Part shown: positions 8,865 to 17,849 of the stretch, piece by piece
How positions within the stretch are numbered: position 1 is the stretch's first letter
How the letters are laid out: each line of letters starts with the position of its first letter
From: Sphingorhabdus sp.
Lineage (GTDB): Bacteria > Pseudomonadota > Alphaproteobacteria > Sphingomonadales > Sphingomonadaceae
Assembly: GCA_023262005.1 (NCBI GenBank)
Contig: JALREL010000154.1
Coordinates: 1-46,758, forward strand
Length of the DNA stretch: 46,758 bases
Direction: 5' to 3'
Position numbers and translations under genes: made by a program
The notes under the pieces: model-generated
Databases searched by the model: none
Seen by the model: the letters and a program-made list of their open reading frames with translations, nothing else
Told to the model about the DNA's origin: nothing

Positions 8865-9695
8865 ATGAAATTCACCGATTTGGGCATTGGCCCTGTGGCT
8901 CTCGATCTCGGAATATTCGAATTGAGATGGTATTCGCTCGGATACTTGTTCGGGATATTGCTCGGTTACTGGTGGCTCACCAAGTTGATCCGCAAGCCCG
9001 GTTCGCCAATGTCGCGCGAGCATGCCGACGACATGATTTTATACGCAACTCTTGGTATCATCTTGGGTGGACGCATCGGTTATATCCTGTTTTACCAGCC
9101 AGGGATGCTCGCAACCCCGCTTGAGATATTCAAGCTATGGGAAGGCGGAATGTCGCTGCATGGTGGCACTCTTGGTACGATTTTCGCCATCTGGTTGCTC
9201 GCGCGTCGATATAATCTCTCGTTCCTGCGCGTTTGCGATTACATTGCCTGTTGCGTTCCTTTCGGGCTGTTCCTTGTCCGCCTCGCCAATTTCGCGAACA
9301 GCGAATTGTGGGGGCGCGTCACCGATGCCAAATGGGGCATGATATTCCCCAATGGCGGCGATCTGCCCCGCCATCCCAGCCAATTGTACGAAGCCGGGGC
9401 TGAGGGTTTGCTGATGGCAGCCATTTTGTGGCCGCTCTTTTTCAAGACCGATGCCCGGTACAAGCCCGGCTTCCTTTTCGGCATGGCAGCGCTGATCTAC
9501 GGAACGGCGCGGTTCATGATTGAATTTGTCCGCGAGCCCGATGCACATCTGCAGCATGTTGTCGAACAGACCGGACTGAGCATGGGGCAATGGCTGACTG
9601 TTCCTATGCTGTTGATTGGTTTGTTCCTGGTACTGACAGCAAAGGGTCGTCGTCAGCGGGTCGAACCTGTCGCCGGTGCGGGCAGTGTCGCCTGA
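8865..9695 (+). CDS. lgt: Phosphatidylglycerol:prolipoprotein diacylglyceryl transferase
   Basis: An inner-membrane enzyme that transfers diacylglycerol to the lipobox Cys of prolipoproteins, the first step of lipoprotein maturation. From ATG 8865 the protein has 276 residues. His99 lies in LHGGTLGTIFAIW, and the family signature reads FLVRLANFANSELWGR (136-151) with Arg139, Asn142 and Glu147. RHPSQLYEA follows at 169-177. Several hydrophobic membrane segments alternate with these motifs. The reading frame is open back to TTG 8826, but those 13 extra residues (YIATAAAAASEY) look non-native. The 3' end overlaps the next gene, implying translational coupling. Confidence 0.95.
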   Translation: MKFTDLGIGPVALDLGIFELRWYSLGYLFGILLGYWWLTKLIRKPGSPMSREHADDMILYATLGIILGGRIGYILFYQPGMLATPLEIFKLWEGGMSLHGGTLGTIFAIWLLARRYNLSFLRVCDYIACCVPFGLFLVRLANFANSELWGRVTDAKWGMIFPNGGDLPRHPSQLYEAGAEGLLMAAILWPLFFKTDARYKPGFLFGMAALIYGTARFMIEFVREPDAHLQHVVEQTGLSMGQWLTVPMLLIGLFLVLTAKGRRQRVEPVAGAGSVA

Positions 9696-10761
9696 TCCAA
9701 CCAATCTGGCGGCTTTGCTCGCCAAGCAGATCGAGCAAACTGGACCGATAAGCGTTGCAGACTTCATGCGCGCTGCGAACGAGGCTTATTATGGCAAGGG
9801 CGATCCGCTCGGTACCAGTGGAGACTTCATAACCGCGCCAGAAATCAGCCAGATGTTCGGAGAACTCATCGGGCTTTGGCTCACCGATATGTGGATCCGC
9901 GCCGGGCGACCCGACGATTGCGTTTATGTGGAATTGGGGCCGGGCAGGGGCACTCTGGCCGCAGATGCGCTGCGTTCAATGCGCCGATTCGGTTTCGCGC
10001 CACATGCGCATTTCGTCGAAACCAGCGAAGCTTTGCGGCAGTTGCAGTCGAATGCTGTCCCCGGCGCACAATTTTCATCGACGGTCGATGATCTGCCTGA
10101 CGATGTTCCCTTGCTGATCGTTGCCAACGAATTTTTCGATGCCTTGCCCGTAAGGCAGATGGTTTCGACCCATGCCGGCTGGCGCGAACGTGTGGTCGTG
10201 CGCAATCAAGGCATGAAGTTCATGGCGACGCCCGGAATGCATCCGATGGACGAACTGGTCCCGCCAGAATTCCGCAATGCCCCAAGTCCGAGCATTTACG
10301 AAACCTGCCCGGCGGCAAGTGCCATCATGTATGAACTCGCTGGACGTATCTCTTCTCAAGGTGGAGCAATGCTGATCGCGGATTATGGATATACCATGCC
10401 GGGCATTGGCAGCACGCTACAGGCTGTCCGTGCGCACCAGTTTGCCGATCCGTTTGAAAATCCGGGGCACCATGATTTGACTGCACATGTCAATTTCGTG
10501 GAGCTCGCCAATCTCGCCCGTATGCGCCACCTTCGTGTGAACGGCCCGGTCGAGCAGGGCGAATGGCTCAAGGCTCTCGGAATTGATGCGAGAGCTCAGT
10601 CTCTCTGCACGAACCAACCGGAAAAAGCCGAGCAGATCCTGGCGGCACGCGAACGCTTGGTTGAGCCCGCTGGCATGGGCAGCCTTTTTAAGATTCTGGG
10701 TATTTCGAGCGAAGAGTGGCCGGAACCCGAAGGCTTTGGAGCCAGCCAACGCCTGGGCTGA
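9676..10761 (+). CDS. Class I SAM-dependent methyltransferase, MidA/NDUFAF7 family
   Basis: A 361-residue protein of the family that includes mitochondrial NDUFAF7, which methylates an Arg of a complex I subunit; bacterial substrates are less clear. It shows GDFITAPEISQMFGELIGLW near residues 50-69, the SAM-binding stretch VYVELGPGRGTLAADALR (about 83-100), LIVANEFFDALPVRQ (about 145-159) and late GFLF-type ending motifs. GTG 9676 overlaps lgt by 20 bases; GTG 9685 is an equally possible start. The lgt-methyltransferase pairing is common in sphingomonads, usually followed by pgeF. Here pgeF lies 7 kb away instead. Confidence 0.88.
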   Translation: MRAVSPDPTNLAALLAKQIEQTGPISVADFMRAANEAYYGKGDPLGTSGDFITAPEISQMFGELIGLWLTDMWIRAGRPDDCVYVELGPGRGTLAADALRSMRRFGFAPHAHFVETSEALRQLQSNAVPGAQFSSTVDDLPDDVPLLIVANEFFDALPVRQMVSTHAGWRERVVVRNQGMKFMATPGMHPMDELVPPEFRNAPSPSIYETCPAASAIMYELAGRISSQGGAMLIADYGYTMPGIGSTLQAVRAHQFADPFENPGHHDLTAHVNFVELANLARMRHLRVNGPVEQGEWLKALGIDARAQSLCTNQPEKAEQILAARERLVEPAGMGSLFKILGISSEEWPEPEGFGASQRLG

Positions 10762-11376
10762 TTAGAGAGCAGCCAGCCAGGCCGCGACGTCGCTGGCCAC
10801 TTTATTCGCTGCGCTGTTGAGCGCTTCACCCGCCGGACGGGGCTTTATTTCCCCCATAGCTTCGCGCGCTTCGAAGCGGCGCTTCTCGATTGACCCACCC
10901 TTGCGGATGTGGACGGCGTCGAAAATGGCGACCGCTTCCATGCCGGCTTCATCGACGCCGAATTCAACCAACTGACCGGACAGATAGCGCTCTGCCTTGC
11001 CCGCAGTTTCGACTTCGTTGAGTATCAATGTGCCGTTCTTCGCCGCTACTGTCTCGGCCAGCAATTGCTGGACGAGGATGGCCGGCTTGTCGGTCCAGAC
11101 ACTGTCTTTGAGATAGGCGATATTCCCGGCATCGATTTGCACTGGCACGCGATTGGTATCGAGCTTGCGCGGCACTTCCGGGGTCAGGACTACCAACGCA
11201 TCCTTCGCCAATCCGCTTTTGCTAGCACCGGTCGCGACACTTGCGTCTGCAGACAGGGTCAGAAGCGACGCAGGCGCCTTGCTACCAAAGCTGACGCAGC
11301 CCGATAGCGCTGCCGCTGCAACAACAGTTAGTGCGATCGATTTCGCAGCGCGGATCGAAACAAATTTCGACATCAT
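10762..11376 (-). CDS. ABC-type transport auxiliary lipoprotein (PqiC-like)
   Basis: A 204-residue lipoprotein. The N-terminal signal sequence ends in the lipobox LSGC at about residues 24-27, so it is lipidated after export. The body (TLSADASV, VVLTPEVPRKLDTNRVPV, DSVWTDKPAILVQQLL) matches the ABC_trans_aux family found with MCE transporters, where such proteins connect the periplasmic MCE ring to the outer membrane. The start at 11376 is fixed by an ATGA overlap with the stop of the MCE gene. The second ATG (11373) is also possible. It is the last gene of a four-gene transporter operon. Confidence 0.88.
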   Translation of the reverse strand: MMSKFVSIRAAKSIALTVVAAAALSGCVSFGSKAPASLLTLSADASVATGASKSGLAKDALVVLTPEVPRKLDTNRVPVQIDAGNIAYLKDSVWTDKPAILVQQLLAETVAAKNGTLILNEVETAGKAERYLSGQLVEFGVDEAGMEAVAIFDAVHIRKGGSIEKRRFEAREAMGEIKPRPAGEALNSAANKVASDVAAWLAAL

Positions 11377-12347
11377 TTGCTCCTGCCCGGTTCGTAATCA
11401 GGTAATTTGGGTGCGGTGACAATTCCGCCAATGCCCTGCTGGTCGAGCCGTTCGGTGACCGACTGCAGCGATGCTGAAAGCCTCCGCAAATCCCGGGCAA
11501 GTTGGTTCACTTCGGGCAACGTTTGCGAATTCAATGTTTCCAGCGCGGGATTGGCATTGTTGAGCGATGTCTCCAGCGCGGCAAGGCTGCCATTTGCAGA
11601 ACGCAAAGTCTTGCGCAGTTCGGCCATCATCGGTCGGCCCTCGGCATCGAGCAATGTGTTCGCGCTTGCCGTCAGGCCGGACAATTGTTCTGCAGCATTT
11701 CCAACCTTGTTCAGCGCGACGCGCGATTCCTGGATGGCAGCGCGCAGATCGGGGGCTTGCGTTGCCAGAGAACCGGACAGGCTTTCCACATTGTTGAGGA
11801 TTTGCTCGATCGATTGCTGGTTCTTGTCGGAAAGGACGATGTTCAACCGTTCGGTCAGTGTCGAAAGACGTTCGACCAGCAATGGCGCATTGTTCAGGAT
11901 TTCGCCAAGTGCGCCGGGCTTGGTCGGGATTACAGGGCGGCCCGCAGGGCACAGGCTTTTAGGATTCTGTTCGGGGCAGTTGATCGGAGGCGCGCCTTTG
12001 ATGGCGCCATCAAGCTGGATCTCGGAAACGCCCGTAAAGCCGACCCCGCTGATGGTTGCCGTGGTGCCTTGCAAGATTGCGGTGTCGGAATCGATGGCGA
12101 TACGCACGCGAACGAAATCCGGATCAGGACGCCACAATTTGATATCCTGCACCTGGCCTACGGGTACACCTGCAAAAGTGACGCCGGAGCCCTTGGCAAT
12201 TCCGTTTACCGATTGCTGGAAAAAGATATCATATTCCGATTTCGCGCCATCGCCGATCCGCGAGAGCCAGACGGTGAAACCCGCCACAATTGCAAGCAGT
12301 GCAAGCGTGACGGCACCAACCAGGACATAATGCGATTTGGTTTCCAT
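11373..12347 (-). CDS. MlaD-family MCE protein
   Basis: A 324-residue periplasmic substrate-binding subunit of a phospholipid/lipid ABC transporter. Residues 8-30 form a single N-terminal membrane anchor (YVLVGAVTLALLAIVAGFTVW). The MCE domain follows (about 38-120) with SVNGIAKGSGVTFAGVPVG and a beta-rich region ending ISGVGFTGVSEIQLDG. The rest is a long helical coiled region (about 165-310) typical of proteins that form a tunnel through the periplasm. It overlaps the lipoprotein gene by ATGA and follows the ATPase gene by 51 bases. Confidence 0.92.
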   Translation of the reverse strand: METKSHYVLVGAVTLALLAIVAGFTVWLSRIGDGAKSEYDIFFQQSVNGIAKGSGVTFAGVPVGQVQDIKLWRPDPDFVRVRIAIDSDTAILQGTTATISGVGFTGVSEIQLDGAIKGAPPINCPEQNPKSLCPAGRPVIPTKPGALGEILNNAPLLVERLSTLTERLNIVLSDKNQQSIEQILNNVESLSGSLATQAPDLRAAIQESRVALNKVGNAAEQLSGLTASANTLLDAEGRPMMAELRKTLRSANGSLAALETSLNNANPALETLNSQTLPEVNQLARDLRRLSASLQSVTERLDQQGIGGIVTAPKLPDYEPGRSK

Positions 12348-12398
12348 TACGTGCCTTATGGCCCTTCCCGGCGTTGGTTGTCCATGCCCATTCCCATT

Positions 12399-13187
12399 TT
12401 ACCCATTCTGTCTTTCGTGGCCCAACCGTGCGGCACGACCACGCGGGCCAGTGAAATAGTCATGTATCCATGGGTGGTCGGTCGCCAGCAATTCGTCGAT
12501 CTTGCCTACTGCGATAACCTTTTTGTCTGCAATCACGGCGACCCGATCGCAGATGGCATAAAGCGTATCCAGATCGTGGGTGATCAGGAATACGGTCAAG
12601 CCCAATGTTTCCTGCAGATTGCGGGTAAGCTCATCGAACATCGACGCACCGATCGGATCAAGCCCCGCAGTCGGCTCGTCAAGGAACAGCAATTCCGGAT
12701 CCATGGCGAGTGCACGGGCGAGGCCTGCGCGCTTCTTCATCCCTCCCGACAATTCTGACGGATATTTATACGCAGCCTCTGGCGGAAGTCCGCTCAGATG
12801 TATTTTGAACCGGGCGATTTCATCTAGTAACTGGTTGTCGATCTGCGGATAGAATTCGCGCAGCGGCACCTGGACATTTTCCGCAACGGTCAGCGTCGAG
12901 AACAGCGCACCGCCCTGGAACATCACGCCCCAACGGCGTCGGACTTCAAACGCTTCATCCTCTTCCCTGCCGCGCATCGGCGTGCCGAAAACGCTGACTT
13001 CGCCGGCCTCGGGCTCTTGCAAGCCGATGATTGCCCGCATCAGCACAGACTTGCCCGTGCCCGATCCACCGACAACACCCAAAATCTCGCCCTTGCGAAC
13101 ATCAAGATCGAGATTGTCGTGAATGACCTGTGCTCCAAAAGCGGTGCGCAGGCCACGAACCGAGATAACGGATTCTTGTTCCGCCAT
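12399..13187 (-). CDS. MlaF-like ABC transporter ATP-binding protein
   Basis: A 262-residue ATPase that powers the MCE lipid transporter. It shows Walker A GGSGTGKS (40-47), signature LSGGMKKRAGLARAL, Walker B LLFLDEP and the switch His in LITHDLDTLYAICD. The open frame continues upstream to 13328, but the true start is ATG 13187 (MAEQESVISVRGL), which overlaps the permease stop as ATGA. The upstream part is a shadow of the permease gene. Its position between permease and MCE protein is the standard arrangement. Confidence 0.94.
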   Translation of the reverse strand: MAEQESVISVRGLRTAFGAQVIHDNLDLDVRKGEILGVVGGSGTGKSVLMRAIIGLQEPEAGEVSVFGTPMRGREEDEAFEVRRRWGVMFQGGALFSTLTVAENVQVPLREFYPQIDNQLLDEIARFKIHLSGLPPEAAYKYPSELSGGMKKRAGLARALAMDPELLFLDEPTAGLDPIGASMFDELTRNLQETLGLTVFLITHDLDTLYAICDRVAVIADKKVIAVGKIDELLATDHPWIHDYFTGPRGRAARLGHERQNG

Positions 13188-14296
13188 CAGTCCCACCCGA
13201 TTTCGGTGAAGAACACCGCGAAGAAGGCATCGAGCACAATGACGAGAAAGATTGCCTGAACAACGGCAGCAGTTGTCTTGCGACCAACCTCTTCCGAGTT
13301 GCCATGCACGCGCATACCTTGGAAACAACCCGCCAGCGCAATGATTGCGCCAAAGACCGGGGCCTTGACCATGCCGACATAAAAGTCGGTCAAGGGCGTC
13401 ACTTCGCGAATACGCTGTACAAAAGTGGCGGGCGGAATGTCGAGTGTGAGCCAGCAGAACAGCCCTCCACCGATTATAGCCACAAGTGATGCATAAAGCC
13501 CGAGCAGCGGCATCATGATCACTGTCGCGATGATCCGCGGCAGGACAAGCGCTTCAACTGGCACGACACCAATTGTGCGCATCGCATCGACTTCCTCGGT
13601 TATCTTCATCGTGCCGATCTGCGCGGCAAAGGCCGAGCCCGATCGGCCTGCGACCATGATGGCGGTCATCAACACGCCGAGTTCGCGCATGGTAAGGCGG
13701 CCGATAAGGTTCACCGTCCAAACTTCAGCGCCGAACTGACGGAGCTGCACCGCGCCTTGCTGCGCAATCACGATACCGATCAGGAAACTCATCAGGCCGA
13801 TAATGCCCAATGCGCGCACGCCGACAGTATCGAAATGCTGCACAATCGCGTGGAATCGCAAACGCCCCGGATGCAGGATCAGGTTGAGTGCGCCTTTTAC
13901 GCATTGGCCGATGAAAGCGATAAACTCCACAAAGGTCCGGGCAGTGCTGATGACCGCTGCACCTAGTTCATGGAGCACGAACAGTGCGGGAGAACCCTTC
14001 GCAGGCGCTGTTGCAACATCATCGGCACCTTCGATTGCCGCGATCAATCTCTGCGCATCCGAATCCGCACCCGTGATTTCGGCCCCATGATCGCGCGCGG
14101 TCCGGTGGACCAGCCATGCACCGATGGTGTCGATATGATCGATTTGTGAAATATCGACCTGTGTCACATTTGCCGAAACCGCGCGTAGTCGTTCGTCCAA
14201 ATCACCCAGTCTGGCTATAGCGAGCGCACCGGAGAAGCGCAGCGCTGTCCCCCCATCGGGCAATTGCTCTTCGGTAAAGTCAGCAGGTTGCGCCAT
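13187..14296 (-). CDS. MlaE-family ABC transporter permease with N-terminal STAS domain
   Basis: A 369-residue membrane subunit. Residues 1-100 form a STAS (MlaB-like) domain fused to the permease (DISQIDHIDTIGAWLVHRTA). The MlaE permease region (about 125-369) has several hydrophobic helices and the conserved RLTMRELGVLMTAIMVAGRS followed by GSAFAAQIGTMKITEEVDAM. Start ATG 14296 (MAQPADFTEEQL) was chosen over the longer frame to 14332 because the extra residues are unlike the family. It is the first gene of the operon, which probably moves phospholipids between inner and outer membranes. It is divergent from the HAD phosphatase gene. Confidence 0.93.
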   Translation of the reverse strand: MAQPADFTEEQLPDGGTALRFSGALAIARLGDLDERLRAVSANVTQVDISQIDHIDTIGAWLVHRTARDHGAEITGADSDAQRLIAAIEGADDVATAPAKGSPALFVLHELGAAVISTARTFVEFIAFIGQCVKGALNLILHPGRLRFHAIVQHFDTVGVRALGIIGLMSFLIGIVIAQQGAVQLRQFGAEVWTVNLIGRLTMRELGVLMTAIMVAGRSGSAFAAQIGTMKITEEVDAMRTIGVVPVEALVLPRIIATVIMMPLLGLYASLVAIIGGGLFCWLTLDIPPATFVQRIREVTPLTDFYVGMVKAPVFGAIIALAGCFQGMRVHGNSEEVGRKTTAAVVQAIFLVIVLDAFFAVFFTEIGWD

Positions 14297-14376
14297 TACC
14301 CGATGATAGGCGCATTCGTGCACGCATAACAAGGGTGAAGGCTTTGCAAATTTGGAACGCGCCTTATGCTGGGGGC

Positions 14377-15081
14377 ATGGACAGGGAAAACAAGATCCGC
14401 ATCGCGATCTATGACATGGACAAGACAGTTACACGCAGGGCCACATATAATGGCTTCCTGATGCATATGGCTTGGAACAAGTCACCATGGCGGCTGCTGA
14501 TGCTTCCTGTCTTGCCACTGGGATTGATGCTCTATGCGCTGAAAATCTGGAGCCGGAGCCAGTTGAAGCAGTTTTCGCAGAGCCTGTTGATCGGTCGCAA
14601 GGTTCCCCGCGTCCAATTTGCGCGCCATCTTGAACGCCATGCCGACCTGGTGCTTGGCAAGAATGTCTATCAAGAGGCGAAATGGCGGATCGATGCGGAA
14701 AAGTCGGACGGATATCGCCACGTGATCGCGACTGCATCGTACCGCTTATATGTCGAAGCGATTGCCGCCAAGCTGGGGTTTGACGATGTCATCGCAACCG
14801 AACTCGCCACCGATGATAGCGGCCATGTCCTCGCGCGGATCGATGGCCATAACTGCTATGACGAAGCTAAGCTCGACCGAGTGAAAGCATGGATGGCGGA
14901 AGTGGGTCTGGAACGGAATCAATGCTATATACGCGCCTATTCAGACCATGTGTCCGATGCTCCCTTGCTCTCTTTTGCCGACGAAGCCTTTGCCACCAAC
15001 CCACACCCGCCTCTCGAGCGGTTGGCGCGGGAAAAGGGATGGCAGATCCTCGATTGGCGCGACGGCGACCCCGCGACCTGA
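14377..15081 (+). CDS. HAD-superfamily phosphatase, subfamily IB
   Basis: A 234-residue protein with the HAD motif I DMDKT (13-17), a basic cap region (GRKVPRVQFARHLERHADLV), motif II/III VIATASYRLYVEAIA and motif IV AYSDHVSDAPLLSFADEAFA. These resemble phosphoserine-phosphatase-like or glycerophosphatase-type enzymes of subfamily IB. The substrate cannot be assigned. ATG 14377 has a GGGGG stretch just upstream; the frame is open to GTG 14335 but those residues look non-native. The 3' end is convergent with the next minus-strand gene, leaving three bases between them. Confidence 0.85.
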   Translation: MDRENKIRIAIYDMDKTVTRRATYNGFLMHMAWNKSPWRLLMLPVLPLGLMLYALKIWSRSQLKQFSQSLLIGRKVPRVQFARHLERHADLVLGKNVYQEAKWRIDAEKSDGYRHVIATASYRLYVEAIAAKLGFDDVIATELATDDSGHVLARIDGHNCYDEAKLDRVKAWMAEVGLERNQCYIRAYSDHVSDAPLLSFADEAFATNPHPPLERLAREKGWQILDWRDGDPAT

Positions 15082-15084
15082 TTG

Positions 15085-16380
15085 TCAAACCTGGTCGAGT
15101 GCCTGTTTGAAATCGGCAATCAGATCATCCGGGTCCTCGATGCCGATCGAGATGCGGACTAGGTTGTTGGTGATGCCCAATGCCTTTTTGCGTTCCTCAG
15201 GAACTGACAGGTGGGTCATCGCGGCCGGATGGCTGGCGAGGGTCTCGGTTCCGCCCAGGCTGACCGCCAACTTCGCGATTTTGAGAGCGTCGAGGAAGCG
15301 AAAGCTCTCCTTCTCGCCGCCCTTGATAAAGACCGAGAAGGTCGAGCCAGCGCCGCTACAATGGCGGTTATAGATATCCTGCTGCGCAGGATCGTCGATC
15401 ATTCCCAGATAGCCAAGGCCGACAACCTTTGGATGCGTTTTCAGGAAAGCGCAGACCTTTGCCGCATTTTCCCCCGCGCGCGTCATCCGCAGTTCGAGTG
15501 TTTCGAGGCTGCGGAGCAACATCCATGCAGTGTTGGGATCGCAGATTGTGCCGATGGTGTTGCGCATCGGACGGATGGTATCGATCAGTGCTTGGCTACC
15601 GCAGACGCCGCCTGCCACTAAGTCCGAATGCCCGCCTGCATATTTGGTGAGGCTGTAAACAACCAGTTCTGCGCCCTGCTTGATCGGTTGCTGCCAGAGC
15701 GGGCCGAGGAAGGTGTTGTCGATGGCAATAGCCGGCTTTTGCTCACCCGGGAAAGCGGCATCGCGTGCAGCGCGGACCGCCTCTACATCGACTAGGGCGT
15801 TGGTCGGGTTGGCAGGGCTTTCGAGATAGACCAGCGCGACCTTCCCACCCTTTTTCTTGGCCAGTTTTTGCGCCTCGACAAGGATCTTATCGAGTTGTTT
15901 GCGATTGGCTCCAGCGGGAAAATCGACAAAAGAAACGCCAAAGCGCGAGAGGATACGCGCGATCAAGGACTCGGTCGCCGCATAGAGCGGACCCGAATGC
16001 ACGATCACGTCATTCTGGCTGACCAGCGCAAGCAACAACGTAGCAATCGCGGACATACCGCTGGAAAACACCAGAGCATCATCGGCGCAGTCCCATACCG
16101 CGAGGCGGTCTTCCAGGATTTCCTGATTGGGCCCGTTGAAGCGCGAGTAGACGAGGCCGTCTGCCGGCCCTTTGCGTTTGCCAGTAATATGTTCGAAAAA
16201 GCGTTTGCCCGCGGCAGCGTTTTCAAACGCAAAGGTTGATGTCAGGAAGATAGGTGGCTTGAGCGCGCCTTCGGATAGCACTGGATCGAAGCCATGCCCC
16301 ATCATCAATGTCGAAGGTTTGAGGGTACGGCCGCCGATTTTCTTGATCGGTGATTTACCCTTGCGGCGTGGTTCGGTCAT
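15085..16380 (-). CDS. Cystathionine gamma-synthase family PLP enzyme
   Basis: A 431-residue Cys/Met-metabolism PLP-dependent enzyme. The PLP lysine is Lys246 in VVYSLTKYAGGHSDLVAG, with Asp221 (AIDNTFLGP) and the SSGMSAIATLLLAL phosphate-binding segment (106-119). YSRFNGPNQEILEDRLA near 79-95 is typical of the family. Such enzymes act on homoserine esters, cystathionine or methionine; which one cannot be told here. The Lys/Arg-rich first 20 residues are an extension over the core fold. An operator-like dyad lies about 40 bases upstream. No SAM riboswitch was recognised in the short leader. Confidence 0.9.
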   Translation of the reverse strand: MTEPRRKGKSPIKKIGGRTLKPSTLMMGHGFDPVLSEGALKPPIFLTSTFAFENAAAGKRFFEHITGKRKGPADGLVYSRFNGPNQEILEDRLAVWDCADDALVFSSGMSAIATLLLALVSQNDVIVHSGPLYAATESLIARILSRFGVSFVDFPAGANRKQLDKILVEAQKLAKKKGGKVALVYLESPANPTNALVDVEAVRAARDAAFPGEQKPAIAIDNTFLGPLWQQPIKQGAELVVYSLTKYAGGHSDLVAGGVCGSQALIDTIRPMRNTIGTICDPNTAWMLLRSLETLELRMTRAGENAAKVCAFLKTHPKVVGLGYLGMIDDPAQQDIYNRHCSGAGSTFSVFIKGGEKESFRFLDALKIAKLAVSLGGTETLASHPAAMTHLSVPEERKKALGITNNLVRISIGIEDPDDLIADFKQALDQV

Positions 16381-16416
16381 GCATCAATCTCCTTGATGCC
16401 GACCTTAGCAAAATTT

Positions 16417-16430
16417 GTTTCATTTGAAAC
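16417..16430. promoter_or_regulatory. Operator-like dyad upstream of the cystathionine gamma-synthase gene
   Basis: GTTTCA-TT-TGAAAC is a perfect 6+6 dyad with a 2-base spacer, in the 64-base gap between the transporter and the PLP enzyme, 37-50 bases before the enzyme's start. The form fits a site for a dimeric winged-helix repressor such as a MarR-type protein. That reading is inference. Confidence 0.4.
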
Positions 16431-16444
16431 TAAATTGCGCGCCT

Positions 16445-17848
16445 TCAATGGAAGGTTGCGACGAACCAGACCACACCCACGATCAACGGCACGCCAAAAA
16501 GGTCGATCAGCAAGCCAGCCCTCAACATCCTTGGCAGCGCGACATGGCCGGTGGCCCATGCAATTGCATTCGGTCCGGTTCCTGACGGCATCATGAAGCC
16601 CCAACTCGCTGCGACCGATGCACACATTGCAAGCAGCCAGGGATCGGAACCTGTTGCCGCAACCAGCCCTGCAACCACGGGCATTACCCCGCTCGCAGTG
16701 GCAACGTTGCTGGCAAATTCTGTAATCAGGATAACGAGCGCCGTGACCGCCGCTGCTATGATCAATGGATGCACGCCCGCGAGCGGTTTCAACGCTTCGC
16801 CCAACCAGTCGGCAAGCCCGGATTCGCTGATCCCGGCGGCGAGCGCCAAGCCACCCCCGAACATCATGATCACGCCCCAAGGCGCGCGGTCGGCCTCTTT
16901 CCAGACAAGCAACGGACGGCCGCTGCCGTCGGGAAGCAGGAACAGCAGAAGCGAGCAGGCAATCGCAATCGAGCCGTCGGTGACCGAACCTTTCGGCAAA
17001 ATGGATTCGAGCTGCGGCTGTGCCAGCCAAAGCGCTATCGCCAAAAGGATCACCGGCAAAAGCCGCTTTTCCGCAGTGGTCCAATCACCCTGCTTGCCTA
17101 TAGCTGCGCGCGCCGCTTTCGGATCGAATTCGGTCGCTTCGATTTTCTGGACCTTGGCGAGAATAAGCGCAGCCATCGGCACCGCGACGAGCAGGATCGG
17201 GATACCGAACGAAGACCAATCGGCGAAGCTGATATCCATGCCGACCTGCTTTTCGATCAGGCCAACCGCAATCGGATTGGTCGGCGAACCCACCAATGTG
17301 CCGAGCCCGCCCAGCGAAGCTGCAAAGGCAACACCGAGTACCAATGCACCCGCCATGCCGTTAGTGTCTTCTTCCCTTACGCCGCCGGCGCCCAACACGG
17401 CCAAAGCGATGGGCATCATGATTAGCGACGTCGAAGTATTGGAAATCCACATCGAGATGAAAGCGGTTGCTGCCATGAAGGCGAGAAGGAGGCCGAACCG
17501 GCTTTGGCCGGCAAAGCCGAGTATCCAGAGCGCAATCCGGCGATGCATACCGGTGCGCTCGACTGTCAGCGCGATGAATGCGCCGCCAAGTATCAGGAAC
17601 AGGATCGGCGAATAATATTCCTTGGCGACATCGCCCGCGCTCAGGATCCCCATCAGCGGTAGGGCCAGGAAAGGCAATAATGCGGTGACGGTTAGCGGGA
17701 AAGCCTCTGTCATCCACCAAATGGCCATCAGAACCGTCAACGCGGCGACATGCCATGCAGGTGCCGCCATAGATGCGGGCGGTCCGACCAGCAGCATCAA
17801 CAGGAAAGCAGCAATCCCGCCCCAAAGTCCCCCGGTTTTTGCTTTCAC
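16445..17848 (-). CDS. SLC13/DASS-family sodium-coupled anion transporter
   Basis: A 467-residue inner-membrane protein with about eleven to twelve hydrophobic segments. The SNT-type motifs of the DASS family are visible: ISMWISNTSTSLIMMPIAL (about 130-148), GTLVGSPTNPIAVG (about 190-203) and a second repeat with ITEFASNVATASGVMPVVAG near 375-394. Members import C4-dicarboxylates, citrate or sulfate with sodium; the substrate is not clear here. It lies two bases downstream of pgeF on the same strand, so the two are likely co-transcribed, and 64 bases upstream of the PLP enzyme. Confidence 0.9.
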   Translation of the reverse strand: MKAKTGGLWGGIAAFLLMLLVGPPASMAAPAWHVAALTVLMAIWWMTEAFPLTVTALLPFLALPLMGILSAGDVAKEYYSPILFLILGGAFIALTVERTGMHRRIALWILGFAGQSRFGLLLAFMAATAFISMWISNTSTSLIMMPIALAVLGAGGVREEDTNGMAGALVLGVAFAASLGGLGTLVGSPTNPIAVGLIEKQVGMDISFADWSSFGIPILLVAVPMAALILAKVQKIEATEFDPKAARAAIGKQGDWTTAEKRLLPVILLAIALWLAQPQLESILPKGSVTDGSIAIACSLLLFLLPDGSGRPLLVWKEADRAPWGVIMMFGGGLALAAGISESGLADWLGEALKPLAGVHPLIIAAAVTALVILITEFASNVATASGVMPVVAGLVAATGSDPWLLAMCASVAASWGFMMPSGTGPNAIAWATGHVALPRMLRAGLLIDLFGVPLIVGVVWFVATFH

Positions 17849-17849
17849 A

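Noticed and set aside
11407-12758. Plus-strand ORFs of 307 and 418 codons opposite the MCE and ATPase genes
   Set aside because: The minus strand encodes clear MCE and ABC ATPase motifs; the plus frames show no domain and are shadows.
16381-16444. SAM riboswitch before the cystathionine gamma-synthase gene
   Set aside because: The gap is only 64 bases and shows no pseudoknot-like arrangement of the SAM-II type, only a short dyad.
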